Shown piece by piece: positions 12,419-22,142 of a DNA stretch of 64,000 nucleotides. Origin of the DNA: Hermodice carunculata (Eukaryota; Annelida; Polychaeta; Eunicida; Amphinomidae). The DNA lies in assembly GCA_964020975.1 (NCBI GenBank), contig OZ026630.1, positions 27,524,637 to 27,588,636 on the forward strand. Direction: 5' to 3'. The translations under genes were made by a program, and so were the position numbers. A model generated the notes under the pieces. That model saw only the letters and a list, made by a program, of their open reading frames with translations, was not told the origin of the DNA and made no database searches. How positions within the stretch are numbered: the first letter of the stretch is position 1; every line of letters starts with the position of its first letter.

Positions 12419-14353
12419 TTAAGCTTGCCACAGTCCATGGTGTATGATATCTGGCATATATTTCTGTAACGGGGCCAATGTTCTGGCAGCTTCTTCTTCC
12501 TTCCTGATGGCATCCTGGATTTTAGACAGTCTTGCTTGATGGACAACCTCTCACAAAATTTCTTTTAGGTGTCTTTGGTGTGTTTGCTGGCGTTTCCTAA
12601 GATTGTGTTCCACTTCTTTCGAGTTTTTTGCCAGCCAATGAGCACCTAATATTGGTATACATAACATATGCTTTGCAAGCGAAGGTGCCAATATTCGACT
12701 GTTCCACCATGAGACCATCAACACAGACAAACATACTTTCAGCAAACTTGTTATATTTTGATGTCCATCGAGTCAGATTTCTAAGATTATCACTAGCATT
12801 GTTGTAGAGGCCATTTTAGGAGAAAGTCCTGAAAGAGTGTTTGTGCCATTTGAGCTAATGCTGGTAATATGATGGAAAGCATTGTTTCTACCTTGATGAG
12901 ATAACCAGTGAATCAAGTATGTAGTCTCCTTTTGTGATAGTATGCCTGCCAAATGGTAGCAAAGTGCTAGTCATGAACTGTCATGGCTGTGAAATAGCAT
13001 CATCAGGAAACTGTAAAATTTGAGTGTAGTAATGACCCATTTCCGTCATGTGTGTGCTACGATCCTCAAGAACATTCCAAAGAGGTGTTGTCAAAAATTT
13101 GAAAGCAGACCTAGGGTCTTGCATCCAGCCCCGTACACAGACCTGTGTCCTCAAATCTTGTAAAACTAAACCTAACAACCTGTTTGGTGCATTACTTTCC
13201 AGGAACCCCTGTGATTTCATCTTTTAAGAAAAACGCGTGTCCACCATTGCTGAAAATGATATTAAAATGGTTACCCTTAAAAGAGGCTAATGGCAGGCTT
13301 CTCAGCTGATGATGTGTGAGGAGGTCTCATATGTATGACATAAACATCATGTGACAACCATTTTTCAAATCACCTCTGACAAATATCATACAAGCAGTTC
13401 TGCTCAATCTTGCGGTACCTGGCTCTGCAGAGTTTTTGATAGTGTCATATTATGGAAATGCTCCATCCAGCAGTCCCCTTTTCTGCTGTCAACAGGCTTG
13501 ATGCACTGCATTCTTCAAAGTGAATCAATGAGTGTAGTCCACAGGAAAACACTAAGATCTGTTCTAGATGCTTCTTTTTGGTCTTCAGTAGACAGGTCTA
13601 CAAACCCTTCACATGCAAGAGGCAATATTTCCTTTCTCGCCTCTTCCACCATTTCCCCAAATATAAGTTCAGTTGCTGCTCAGTGTGAAATGCAAGAAGA
13701 AATGTTGAGCAGTTTTTCTTGAATGTTTCATTAAGCTGTCCTGGTAGCATGTTCATCCACATCATGCAAGATTACTTGCAACACAATGAACACATCTGCT
13801 TTTGTGTGTATTTCCCATAATCCGCAAACCCATGTCCTACCCTCTGCATCACTTGCATGTATTCTGTCCAATTTTGTGGTGTTTTTCCTTGGCTCATCAC
13901 TCATTAGGGTAATATTTTCGCTGGTGGAAAGATCTGTAGGAAGTTGTTTCTGTGCAATGAGGAGTCCGGTACATACATGTTAGTAACTGCTGACCTGGCT
14001 GGTAGGTGACTTGCTTTCTTGTGAATCATCTGCAGTACAGCCTGTATTACACCACTGATCTTTCACGATTGCACTCACATGATTTTCTAATAGTATGTAA
14101 ACACATGTGAGTATTTGGTTAGTCTACATGGTGCACCTCCCATCTTTATCTGTTGTAACTGTCTCTGCATGCTGTGTACCATATCTCACAGCCACTCTTT
14201 CTGTAAGTAGTTAATGGTTTGCAATTTCGATTTTTTCTTGAATTCAGCTTCAGTTTCCTTCAACTTCTGTTTATATGTTGACACCTTCTCTTTTAGATCT
14301 AACGCTTGGCCACTCCATCTACCAACTTTACTTCTATAGTACCTTTCTCTTAA
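12419..14353 (-). pseudogene. Decayed gene, central segment (family not recognised)
   Basis: Successive minus-strand frames hold coherent protein-like sequence. From the 14.35-kb end: a coiled-coil-like KEKVSTYKQKLKETEAEFKK, then LACEGFVDLSTEDQKEASRT, then the intact 79-codon ORF 13220-12981 with LLGLVLQDLRTQVCVRGW and FLTTPLWNVLEDRSTHMTEM, then LLPFGRHTITKGDYILDSLV, then FVCVDGLMVEQSNIG, and finally KIQDAIRKEEEAARTLAPL near 12.45 kb. Stops and frame changes break it repeatedly, so it is a pseudogene or dead element gene rather than a working one. Transposons flank it on both sides. I do not recognise the family; a coiled-coil N-terminus and acidic central part are what can be said. Confidence 0.55.
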
Positions 14354-16160
14354 GGGTATATATCAGGTTACGCGTGAGTCTTACAAATGACTTAATAAAA
14401 GTCTGAAAATACGTTAAAAGTACCATAAACTATATATTTCCTGAAAGCTAATAAATCTGGGAATAAGTTGATAGCATTTTCATTTTTACAAGTTCTTCTG
14501 TGTTGACACAACAATCAGGTAAAGTGATCATAAAAAAATCACACAATTATTAAATCTACTTTTTTATTTTGAGCTTGGGCATGTGCATTTCTGTTGCAAA
14601 AGCTAGCAGACATGATTTTCTACACAAACGTGTCTCATTTTTGTCATTGTTTGCGCTATTGTGGAGATACTCCCGTTCAAAGTTGAAAAGATGACATTCC
14701 ATTCTTACATCAAAGGTTTTGACTTTTGGCTCGCTGTGGAGGGAAAACCACTCAACATAGAAAAAATCTGAGACACGTTTTTAAAGATTACATTCTTGTG
14801 AACAGTTTGCCACAAACCCCAGGTCTTTATGAGCAAAACTGACGAAGTTGATTTCACAAGAAGTTGAGAAACAAAGGCCAGGAATGATGCCGAGAAAAAC
14901 GCTTTCAAAGCAAATGCCGACTTCAATAGGACTTAGGCTATTCTTTGGGCCTTTGATCGCAATGACACCTTGGTATTCCGTTACGCACTCCTACCTGTTG
15001 AGTAAATGGACAAGTTTGGAGCATCAAACTTCAAAGAATGCTTTATTTTAGAGGTTTTACATCCAAAAATGTTATAATCATGCTCATCTGTCACTTTGGA
15101 TTCCATGTTGGGGTTTCTCAAGTTTAACCTGATTGGCCGACAAATGACTGACAGGTGGTTACGGGGCAACCGGGTTCCACGATGTTTGCCGTCTTGCGTG
15201 GGGCCCAGTATAGGTGTCAGTAAATCGGAACTTCAGTCTCAGTTCAGAAAGTTTCTATCAAGTTCACAGGATCGTTGCTTACATTTGTGTGATTAGAAAG
15301 TGCTATAATTGCAAAGATGCCGAGAAAGAAAAAACCTAGGGGCAGACCGATGCCCGAGTCAGTTGCAAGTGAACTCAAAGCATCTGATCTAGGATCATAC
15401 TACAATCAGTTCCCTCCAGTGGAGACGACCCTGCAACCCGACGTGAGCCTCACGGAGACCCCGGGCGAGTCTGGCATTGCATGGTCAGGGTCGAACGAAG
15501 TCACGGCCAAGGTCACGGATACTGATTCGGTGAACACCACAACATCCACAAGCCAACCCGGTCTGGACAAACGCTTCTGCAGTGCTAGTGCCCAGAAACT
15601 CGGAGACTTTGTGGTCCACGAGGCTAGATCTACAGATTGTTGTGAACAAGGAGATGTGAATGAACAGCCAGAGGGATACCGATTACGGGACTGTTCTCAG
15701 TTGCAGGCTTGTATTGATGCCGCTGCTGTGTGTGCAACTTGTAAAGTTGGAACTCTGAAACTGAGCGAAAGAACAAGTATTGGAGCAACAAGAGGATGGA
15801 AGTCTGAGTTTATATGGATATGTTCAAACGAGAGTTGTACACAAAGCGATAATGCGGTTTGCCTGCCCAGCTGATCGTAGTCTGCTTGTGCGGAGCGTGC
15901 GCAGAAGCGCTCACACCTGCTGTATGTAAATGAGGCTCCTGTTGGATTCCTGCAGGGTGGAGCTTAGAAGCTTGGCTAGTCCCCAGCCGAAGCCACACCA
16001 AACAGTGAGAACCAGGCCCAATACTTTTGCCAAAATTCACAATTTTCCTTTACACAACCTGAAATCTGATTCCGGCATACAAAACTTAAAGGAAAAGTGC
16101 ATAACATGTGTGAAAATAGCAAAAATGATGGCTTAACCCATTGTAACCTGATATATTTCC
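14354..16160 (+). mobile_element. DNA transposon, TTAA target duplication, Kolobok-like
   Basis: The left end GGGTATATATCAGGTTAC (14354-14371) matches the inverted right end (16143-16160) at 16 of 18 positions. TTAA flanks both ends (14350-14353 and 16161-16164). Length is 1807 bp. It carries the 185-codon ORF at 15317-15874 on the plus strand. If the element is removed and one TTAA kept, the flanking minus-strand coding frame is continuous, which independently supports these boundaries. TTAA duplication plus an N-terminal Cys-rich transposase-like ORF fits the Kolobok superfamily; piggyBac is the alternative. Confidence 0.85.
15317..15874 (+). CDS. Probable N-terminal part of Kolobok/Mutator-type transposase
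   Basis: A 185-codon ORF with a clear ATG (GCAAAGATGCCG). It begins with a basic nuclear-localisation-like MPRKKKPRGRP, runs through a Ser/Thr/Glu-rich low-complexity linker (residues ~15-115), and ends in a compact domain: YRLRDCSQLQACID, then CATCKVGTLKLSERTS, then GWKSEFIWICSNESC. The 'Y.L.D...L...L....C..C..G.L.L.E....G......I.C....C' arrangement resembles the zinc-binding N-terminal module of the invertebrate 'Mutator-like transposase domain' proteins that I associate with Kolobok elements. The downstream catalytic part is missing: the element ends only 286 bases after the stop. The flanking TTAA transposon ends give the context. The similarity is from memory; confidence in 'transposase' is moderate. 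Confidence 0.5.
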   Translation: MPRKKKPRGRPMPESVASELKASDLGSYYNQFPPVETTLQPDVSLTETPGESGIAWSGSNEVTAKVTDTDSVNTTTSTSQPGLDKRFCSASAQKLGDFVVHEARSTDCCEQGDVNEQPEGYRLRDCSQLQACIDAAAVCATCKVGTLKLSERTSIGATRGWKSEFIWICSNESCTQSDNAVCLPS

Positions 16161-16640
16161 TTAAAAAAGACTGCTTCACTTGTCTTGATTTCTTAATCAG
16201 CTTTGTGCTACAACTGTCTCCTAATGTAGTATAAAACTTGTCATCTTGCTTCAGTTGTTTGTCACATTCTTTTTTTTCATCTTAACAAGGGATATTTTAC
16301 TTTCAGCACATTCAGTGAAAGATTCATCCAACTTGCGCTTCAATGTCACAGTCTCTTGTTATAATTGGTTAACTTCTGAAGCCAATTCTGAACATATCTC
16401 TTGATAAGTCCTCGTTAAGAATGCTGTACTTTTGTCTCCTGGTTACTCATTAAAAATGTCCAAAGTACTTGAATTAAAAGCCATAGATTTTGAGGGAGAT
16501 GGGAAAGGTAGAATGACTGGATTTTTCTTAAGAAAAGGGTAAGCATCTGTATTGCCTTCTTGTGATTTATTTTCTTGGAAGTCTTTTTTCATTGATTTAG
16601 TCTGTCTGTACATTTCCTAATGGCCCTGTCTAAAGGCAGT
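16161..16640 (-). pseudogene. Decayed gene, N-terminal coiled-coil segment
   Basis: Minus-strand traces include KSMAFNSSTLDIFNE, then TRTYQEICSELASEVNQL, then ETVTLKRKLDESFTECAESK and KLIKKSRQVKQSF, which leads directly into the TTAA at 16161-16164. Heptad-like spacing of Leu/Ile with many Lys/Glu suggests a coiled coil. The reading frame continues in the segment that resumes at 14353, across the inserted transposon. Several stops are present. Start and upstream limit are uncertain. Confidence 0.5.
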
Positions 16641-16776
16641 GACTAACCTTTTGATTCCATAAACCTAACAATGTAATTTAAACATGTTGTCTTTCATTCT
16701 TCCTTCAACTTGTCAAGTAAGATATCAATAATCTCTCAAGGAAATCTGCCATTATTGCTTGCTCAGTTTGTAAAAC

Positions 16777-17245
16777 CACTGCCGTAGCCAGGATGAGGCA
16801 GAGGAGGTGCTTGCCTCCTCTGAATTTTGGCTGATGATGTTAGGAGTTAGCATAGAAATAGTTTATTTAGCCTCAACAAGACTTGTTAAGTTTAAGTTAT
16901 TATACACAACAAAAACAAAAAGACCCTATAGTAACTAAGATTTTGAGTCGCTCATAGTGATAGAAGATAAAAGCATCACAGAAGGCGTACTTTTTTCAAT
17001 GATTACTTGTACCTTTGCCCTAGGAGCAAATTCAATTCCTATAAAATGATCAAAAATAGTCACATTAAGTAAAATTTTAAGAATTTATATATGTATAAAG
17101 TCTTTTTTTTCCTAAAACCCCCACTAAATTACACCATTTTATGTGCCATTTTTCAATCTTGGGATTGGGGCACGCCCCCCTCCCAAACCCACCCCCCACC
17201 TGTACCCTTTGCCTCTTCTGTTTTAGAAGGCTGGCGACGGCCCTG
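16777..17245. mobile_element. hAT-like non-autonomous element
   Basis: The left end CACTGCCGTAGCCAGGATGA and the inverted right end (reading CAGGGCCGTCGCCAGCC) match imperfectly and resemble the CAGGG-type termini of hAT short elements. Subterminal regions also mirror each other (GAGGCAGAGGAGG left, AGAGGCAAAGG right, inverted). An 8-bp duplication is not clean: TGTAAAAC before and AAAACCCA after share only AAAAC. No ORF. Confidence 0.55.
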
Positions 17246-17533
17246 AAAACCCAATTGTTTGTGTTGCCTGCTTCAACTTTCTTCTAAGGGATCGTGTACA
17301 AATAAAAACCTTTCCAAAATTCCGAGAAACCATCGGAATGGAGGGAGGGGGTTAATGGCAAAATCGGAATTTCACCAATTTTTTGGAAAGCTTCAAAATT
17401 ATCGATGTAATAATGCGGTAGCGGTCATTTTTAAAGACTAGCCTGATCATGCATGGTCTGCACAACCTTTCAAATGCAACTTAATTCTCATGTATTGTTT
17501 TAATAAGGAGGTGTAGTTTTTGGAGGATATTAA

Positions 17534-18830
17534 CACCTAGCACGCCGTCGGCGGTCATACTCGACATGTATCTGAACATCGTTTGTCGCCGTAGGCGGTT
17601 ATACCCGCCAACACAGCACGCCGACCGTCGACAGCCTCCCACCGGCCCGTTATGTTTATTTACCGTCAAGCGTGTGCATTTTGTCGTAGACAAACTTCAT
17701 TATTTAGGGATGGCTATTTCGATTTTGAGATAAAAAGAAATATATTTTTATTATATGGATAAAAATGAAACAACTACCCGTTTTACGTGACATTTTGAAT
17801 GATACAACTCCCAAAATTTACGCTCAAACTTTGTAACTTTGCCCCTTTGCCGCCACGATGTTTTGCGTCGTCCACCATTGTTTTTCATACTGCTGGAATC
17901 CTGAGAATTTTGTCTCTAAATGTAACAAGCTCTCTTAATGGCTAAGGAATAAATATTCCTGGGGTATCCCTCCCAAAATAGCCCAGAATGAGAATCGAAC
18001 CTCATTATAAATGCGCTGGGTCATTTCCAGGTTTCTCATTGGATGGATTTGGTCAAGTGCAAGTCACCGTCCAATCAAACTCGTTGTTTGCCATTTGCTT
18101 GAGTCAAGTTTGATTTGTTGTGCAGGTGAACATGTCGCATTCACGCAAAGATTATAGGACCAAGATGCGAAATTTTGACATCATACTTTTGCAAAACGAC
18201 TTCGATGGAACAGATCTAGACACAGATAAAGGCAGGAATGAAAATTCCATATGCAAGGCAAGAAAAATACGCAGATTCCGTCACTGCACAGTGACGAAGA
18301 TAAGCCTGATTGAGAGTTGCGTAAACACGATGTGTTGTCGATCGCTGTCTCAGATACGTCACGGCACGATGTTTTTATCCAAAGTTTGTTGCGTTAATTT
18401 GATTAAAATGTCTGAAAGGATAAAAATCTGTATAAAAGGACAAATGAGGAATGAAATTTATGACCGAAGGTCTGGAAAAATATACGCACATGACGGAAAA
18501 CCATGCCCGGACTCATGCCTGTTCACACTTGCTTGTGTTGCACGGCCCGTGACCGTGTTTGTTGGTAAAAAAAAAAAAAAAAGGTGACCAGACGCTTGAC
18601 ATCCCATAAAGCATGAAAAAAAAAAATAGGGGGTAAATTGAAATAAAAATTGCACAGAATTATACCTCATGTAATTTCTGACCGACTTTGTGTTGATCAC
18701 TAGGATCGAATCGCAAAACTCACAGAGCCCAGGCACGTTCAATCCAGCATGTCCTCTCTTGCGCAAGCGATTAGAGGACAGCTCGGTGGCACACTGTGTG
18801 TGATACCAGATACTGGCATAGTGCTAGGAG
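17534..18830 (+). mobile_element. piggyBac-like element nested in the Harbinger-like element
   Basis: TTAA at 17530-17533 and 18831-18834 flank ends that read CACCTAGCACGCCG on the left and, inverted, CTCCTAGCACTATG on the right. The left 150 bases are CpG-rich with repeated GGCGG..AT..CGCC words, like piggyBac subterminal regions. A plus-strand ORF (18132-18587) lies inside; no catalytic DDD region is visible, so it is probably an internally deleted copy. It splits a perfect-TIR element, so it is younger than that host element. Confidence 0.7.
18132..18587 (+). CDS. Hypothetical ORF inside piggyBac-like element
   Basis: 151 codons from ATG at 18132. The N-terminus is polar and acidic (NFDIILLQNDFDGTDLDTDK), followed by a basic Arg/Cys-containing middle and a C-terminal KKKKK encoded by a poly-A tract. 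A pyrimidine-rich stretch ending in CAG lies just upstream (about 18108-18125) and could be a splice acceptor. An acidic start would fit the N-terminal exon of a piggyBac transposase, but no diagnostic motif is visible; it may be a chance ORF in a deleted element. Confidence 0.25.
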   Translation: MSHSRKDYRTKMRNFDIILLQNDFDGTDLDTDKGRNENSICKARKIRRFRHCTVTKISLIESCVNTMCCRSLSQIRHGTMFLSKVCCVNLIKMSERIKICIKGQMRNEIYDRRSGKIYAHDGKPCPDSCLFTLACVARPVTVFVGKKKKKR

Positions 18831-19042
18831 TTAAAAGAATATATTAAAGTGACACATACCTGTTGTTTTTCCATTATATGGTTGAAAGAATGTATGGGTT
18901 GAGATGTATGTCTGCAGCAGCTGACATGTTGGTTTTCCAAAAAATCGGTGATATTGGAATGGGCATGGAGGGAGGGGGTTAATCAGATTCCATTGTTTTT
19001 TTTGGAATTTTGGAAAGGTTTTTATTTGTACACGATCCCTAA

Positions 19043-20455
19043 GAATATTATTCTGCTCCACCAACTAACAGTTTTACTTCCTGTAAGGTTTTCACTTCCT
19101 GTTGTAAATCTTTTCTTCATCTACATATATACATGCAAGATTAATATATACTAGGCTCAAGTTCACACTGTAAGCAACTAAAAGACATAGAAGTGTGGCA
19201 CACACACAACAATACCAGCCTTTGTTTAATATTATTGCGCAAATTGACAGGGCAAGGCCAAAAATGACTCAAAACCCCCCAACCGCTGACTAAGATGCCT
19301 GACCGGTTTCGGCAGTTGTCTGGTCCATCAGAGGCCAGTTTAACGGCTGTGCATGCATGTTTTATATAATGGGTGTGACATATACACAACTTACGTCCAG
19401 GTGTGTGTTCATATTGGCACGTGACGTAACAAAGTAAAAAGTAAAGTGTGGCATAACTGCGATGTAGGAACCCTTAGCAATGTAGCCAGTACACATGGTT
19501 CAGATCGTGCCACTGCTGTGGCATTCATTTTACCAGATGGTCCCCAGCCATCATCACAATATTTAATATTATTGTACTGTATGCTGAAATAAAGTTGCCT
19601 TCATTTATTTATAGTTGAAATGGTAAAAGGAATGGCACATATTTCAATGGGGAAATATTCAGCAAAATTGGCCAATATCTCATGCTCCTGTGTGATGCGT
19701 TTTGTTTCAGAGGAATTAAATTCACCAGTTTAAAATAAAGTAAAAGTGAACTATTGACACACACCAAAATCTAACCTCTTCAGGTAACTCAGCGGATAGA
19801 ACTGGAGTAGAATGGCATACTGGTGAGCTCACGCTGTGCTCCCACTGATGAAAGCAGAAAATTTCATATTGAAAAATTGTTCATTCTCCTGATTTTATGC
19901 TAATATAATGGGAGAGTAGGTTCTCGTATCTTTATGATAAACAGTTTTAAAGATACATAATTTCAGATTTCCCCAACCCCTTCTTCAGTGGATCATTCTA
20001 AAGAAGGTCCAAGTGTATAGACATATGTATTTAGGTAATCATAGTGTGGGATTATAGCTAATATGTGAGCATACATGTACCAACTAAAGCACTGACGATA
20101 TGTACTACCTGCTGCTGCAAGTTTTCAGTGCATGTTTAAACCAAAAAATAGGATCATTAATGGCAAAGGATAAGACACAGCAAAATATTGACATTTATAA
20201 AGCTCAGATGATTTAATACGTAGTGTACATTAGGGTGATAAAACAAGAATTTGTGGCACACGGAAGTACCAACCTCGAGCTTCTGTTGAGAAAATAGGTC
20301 CTGTCCATCCCCAAGAGTGTCCCACCTCGCGGCCACAGCAACACTTTGCAACTGGACTAAGCCTACTGTGGATTGTGGGGATTTTACCTGATGAAGATCA
20401 TGAAGATGGCTGTAAAATTATTCCAGTAGTTGTGTGTTAAAAAAAAAATAGCAGT

Positions 20456-20494
<39 letters not shown>
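19043..20494. other. No supported gene; TAG microsatellite at end
   Basis: No gene recognised. A CCGAAACCGGTC / CTGATG motif pair (reverse strand, about 19301-19335) is noted in the findings. A TAG/GTA microsatellite of about 40 bases occupies 20456-20495. Confidence 0.5.
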
Positions 20495-20496
<2 letters not shown>

Positions 20497-20669
20497 CAGT
20501 GAAGCCTCATTATAGTGACACCATCTGTTCCTTGAAATTGTCAGATAACTGAACATATCAGATAAATGAATCACATAACATAAAAAAGGTACTTTTTGTC
20601 CCTTTAAATGTGTGTTGTTAAGTGAATATGTCAGATATCTGAGTGTCTTTGTAATGAGTTTTGACTGTA
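20495..20669. mobile_element. Short TIR element, TA target (TACAGTG family)
   Basis: Starts TACAGTGAAGCCTCATTATA and ends, inverted, TACAGTCAAAACTCATTACA. It sits inside a (TAG)n microsatellite that resumes after it, so the ends are well defined. Internal CAGATAA/TATCTGA words also mirror. No ORF. The TA target and CAGTG ends suggest a Tc1/mariner-like MITE. Confidence 0.75.
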
Positions 20670-20911
20670 GTAGTAATTTTATTGACTAAATGTAGGTCTA
20701 TGCAGACTTATTTGTCATATAGCCCCAAATGAAAACTACATTCCATTTCTTCTTTTGCTATGCATAATTTGCATACAAGCATCGGTAGGGAACACTGTTC
20801 ATGATGTTTGCATACTATTGTATTTGGATTTTATAATTTCTGTCATATTTCAAGTGGGTTCATGTGACATCAATAGCGCATAATTTGCAAAAAGTTTGGT
20901 ACTCAGTTTTT

Positions 20912-22142
20912 ATGTCTCCCGGTGGAAGCCGGTGGACATATTGTTTTAGTGCCCATTTCTTCTTCTTCTTCTTCTTCTTCTTCTTCTTCTTCTTCTTCTT
21001 CTTCTTCTCCTTCTCCTTCTCCTCCTCCTCCTCCTCCTCCTCCTTCTTCTTCTTCTTCTTCTTCTTCAACACTTGGTTTCCGTGCGATAAGTCTTGAAGG
21101 ACTTGACAGAATTTGATGAAACTTGGGTAGGATTATGTATCTAGGCAAGACCTAGGTTGGGATTGTATTTGGGTGATCTTGACATGATTTTCAAGGTCAC
21201 AGGGTCATTTATGTGAAATTGGTTTCCGTGCGGTAAGTCATGAAGAACTTGATGGAATTTGATGAAACTTGGTAGGATTATGTATCTTGGCAAGCCCTAG
21301 GTTGGGATTATATTTGGATGACCTTGAGCAAATTCTCAAGGTAACAACAGGGTCACTTATGTGAAATTGGTTTCCGTGCGATAAGTCTTGAAGAACTTGA
21401 TGGAATTTAGTGAAACTTGGTAGGATTATGTATCTTGGCAAGCCCTAGGTTGGGAGTGTATTTGGGTGACCTTGACCTAATTTCAAGGTCACAGGGTCAC
21501 TTGTGTGAAATTGGTTTCCGTGCGATAAGTCATGAAGAACAGGATGGAATTTGATGAAACTTGGTAGGATTATGTATCTTGGCAAGACCTAGATTGGGAT
21601 AGTATTTGGATGACCTTGAGCAAATTCTCAAGGTCACAGGGTCACCTTTGTGAAATTGGTTTCTGTTCGATAAGTCATGAAGAACAGGGTGGAATTTAGT
21701 GAAACTTGGTAGGATTATGTATCTTGGAGAGACCTAGGTTGGGATTGTACTTGGATGACCTTGAGCAAATTCTCAAGGTCACAGGGTCACTTATGTGAAA
21801 TTGGTTTCCGTGCGATAAGTCTTGACGAACTTTATGGAATTTGATGAAACTTGGTAGGATTATGTATCTAAGCAAGACCTAGGTTGGGAGTGTATTTGGG
21901 TGACCTTGACCTAATTTTCAAGGTCACAGGGTCATTTTTGTGAAATTGGTTTCTCTGCAATAAGTCTTGAAGAACTTGATGAAAATTGCTAGAGTAATAT
22001 ATCCAGGTGAGAGCTAAAATAGGATTACAATTTTCAAGCAACTTGGTCATTTGTAATTTGTTATCACCTGTAGCTTATTCAGAGACGTAAGTGTTCCACC
22101 GGGAGACATTTGATTTTCTGTTGGAAAATCAGTCTGTTCTAG
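20912..22142 (+). mobile_element. HINE/pearl-like element A with 145-bp minisatellite
   Basis: The left subterminal ATGTCTCCCGGTGGAA (20912-20927) is exactly inverted at 22094-22109. After it comes a hairpin TGATTTTC-tgttg-GAAAATCA (22111-22131) and a CTAG end (22139-22142). Inside are a CTT/CTC microsatellite (about 20958-21066) and seven GGTTTCC-starting steps of 144-148 bp (21075, 21221, 21369, 21513, 21658, 21803, 21948; the last partial). Subterminal inverted repeats, microsatellite, tandem core and 3' hairpin are the layout described for Helentron-associated elements such as DINE-1 and pearl. No protein is encoded; the S/E-rich ORFs come from the microsatellite. Confidence 0.75.
20958..21066. 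repeat. CTT/CTC microsatellite
   Basis: (CTT)n with a central (CTC)n block, inside HINE-like element A immediately before the 145-bp core repeats. Confidence 0.95.

Larger units (their letters stand above)
17288..19039. mobile_element. PIF/Harbinger-like element with perfect 36-bp TIRs
   Basis: Bases 17288-17323, starting GGGATCGTGTACAAATAAAA, are the exact reverse complement of 19004-19039. The trinucleotide TAA lies just outside both ends (17285-17287 and 19040-19042), the target preference of PIF/Harbinger elements. The original element was about 450 bp, because a piggyBac-like element of 1297 bp plus one TTAA copy occupies its middle. Oddly, GGAGGGAGGGGGTTAAT occurs near both ends in the same, not inverted, orientation (about 17341-17357 and 18967-18983). 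Confidence 0.85.

Noticed and set aside
20860-21148. Lys/Glu-rich and Ser/Phe-rich ORFs on both strands
   Set aside because: Products of the CTT/CTC microsatellite inside the HINE-like element.
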